A DNA stretch of 64,000 bases from an uncultured beta proteobacterium (GTDB lineage Bacteria > Pseudomonadota > Gammaproteobacteria > Burkholderiales > Burkholderiaceae_C). How positions within the stretch are numbered: the first letter of the stretch is position 1; each line of letters starts with the position of its first letter. Below the pieces are notes generated by a model. It was not told where the DNA came from and made no database searches. It was given only the letters and a program-made list of their open reading frames with translations. Shown piece after piece: positions 63,433 through 64,000 of the stretch. Position numbers and translations under genes: made by a program. The stretch lies in contig CAITQH010000114.1 in the NCBI GenBank assembly GCA_903894475.1, forward strand, positions 1-64,000. The letters run 5' to 3'.

Positions 63433-64000
63433 CTATCGGATGCCCGACATAATGTTGACGCCAAAATCCTCTTCAATGCTGACCGCCGGGTAATGAAACC
63501 GCACCGGCCCATCAGGACGCTGATTGACATACTGAAACACCAGCGGATCGGTACTCTTGCGTACCTCATCGACGCTACCCTGGAAGGCAAGCTTGCCTTC
63601 GTCCAGGATGACAACGTGATCGGCAATGGCAAGAGTTTGCGTGATTTCGTGCGATACAAAAATGCTGGTCAGCCCCATGGAGTCGTTGAGCTGACGAATC
63701 AGGCGCGCCGTGACCAGTACCGAGATCGGATCCAGACCGGAAAAGGGCTCGTCGTACATCAGGAATTCGGGGTCCAGCGCAATCGCACGCGCTATGCCAA
63801 TGCGCTTGGCCATTCCGCCCGATACTTCGCTGGGCATCAGGTCGCGCGCGTTTCGCAGACCCACTGCATTGAGCTTCATCAGGACAATGTCGCGAATCAG
63901 CGCTTGCGGCAGGTCAGTATGTTCCCGCAAGGGGAAGGCAACATTGTCAAAAACGCTCATGTCCGCAAACAAGGCAGCAAACTGAAACAGTATGCCCATG
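63433..64000 (-). CDS. mlaF: MlaF-like phospholipid ABC ATPase (partial, N-terminus off window)
   Basis: The visible C-terminal 189 residues begin in the Q loop (GILFQFAALFADMSVFDNVAFPLREHT) and contain the signature VSGGMAKRIGIARAI, Walker B FLMYDEPFSGLDP and switch His in FVSHEITQTL. REHTDLP and YVNQRPDGPVRFHYPA are specific to MlaF, the ATPase of the Mla retrograde phospholipid system. Walker A lies beyond the right edge. In betaproteobacteria mlaE normally follows; here the next gene downstream is the broken binding protein. Confidence 0.9.
   Translation of the reverse strand, partial: MGILFQFAALFADMSVFDNVAFPLREHTDLPQALIRDIVLMKLNAVGLRNARDLMPSEVSGGMAKRIGIARAIALDPEFLMYDEPFSGLDPISVLVTARLIRQLNDSMGLTSIFVSHEITQTLAIADHVVILDEGKLAFQGSVDEVRKSTDPLVFQYVNQRPDGPVRFHYPAVSIEEDFGVNIMSGIR

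Overview
The window looks like chromosomal core DNA of a betaproteobacterium in Burkholderiales, most probably Comamonadaceae (Rhodoferax/Polaromonas-like). The evidence is gene order remembered from that family and protein character: rpsP-rimM-trmD-rplS; argH with an AlgZ/AlgR-type pair next to ppc and hemCDXY; rne divergent from rluC; yceD-rpmF-plsX-fabHDG-acpP-fabF; and mucD-lepA-lepB-rnc-era-recO-pdxJ-acpS-nagZ. I see no tRNA, rRNA, CRISPR array, prophage or insertion sequence. The left edge cuts acnB and the right edge cuts an mlaF-like gene.

Layout. 0-2.7 kb: acnB tail, a 5'-truncated DUF486 gene, then a phosphate module (DUF47 PhoU-like protein plus PiT transporter) and a convergent acetyltransferase. 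2.8-5 kb: ribosomal/tRNA-modification operon ending in a terminator. 5-12 kb: NudL, CobD/CbiB-like protein, RsgA, M48 protease, oligoribonuclease, DEAD-box helicase and a small Ala/Pro-rich lipoprotein. 12-16 kb (minus strand): MFS transporter, a 41-codon membrane peptide absent from the ORF track, methyltransferase, dapA, bamC. 16-27 kb: SlyD-like PPIase, argH, LytS/LytTR pair, ppc, hemC-hemD-hemX-hemY. 27-35 kb: rne with a long structured leader, rluC, HAD phosphatase, Rieske protein, S49 peptidase, RsmI-like methylase, Maf. 35-41 kb: fatty-acid biosynthesis. 41-53 kb: YgfX-like protein, MucD/DegQ, LepA, LepB, DUF4845, RNase III, Era, RecO, PdxJ, AcpS, NagZ, then small accessory genes. 53-60 kb is more accessory: YebC, 2-keto-4-pentenoate-hydratase-like protein, CDP-diacylglycerol pyrophosphatase, an S53 lipoprotein peptidase without propeptide, a DUF6502/DUF5666 pair, LysE exporter, a REP-like palindrome and an HSL-type esterase. 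60-64 kb: polar amino-acid ABC transporter with a broken binding-protein gene, and mlaF.

Three recurring themes. (1) Several places look like deletion joints: DUF486 has lost its first helix; the genes expected between the YgfX-like gene and mucD (rpoE-rseA-rseB) are absent; the amino-acid binding protein has a frame-changing internal deletion; and mlaF is not followed by mlaE. (2) Non-coding structure is concentrated upstream of rne and lepA and in the promoter of the DUF6502/DUF5666 pair, where a palindrome fills the -35/-10 spacer. (3) The best candidate for an undescribed system is that DUF6502 (HTH-like) / DUF5666 (Tat lipoprotein) operon with its possible self-operator. Promoter calls are by eye and mostly weak. 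Functions are from family recognition, not database searches.
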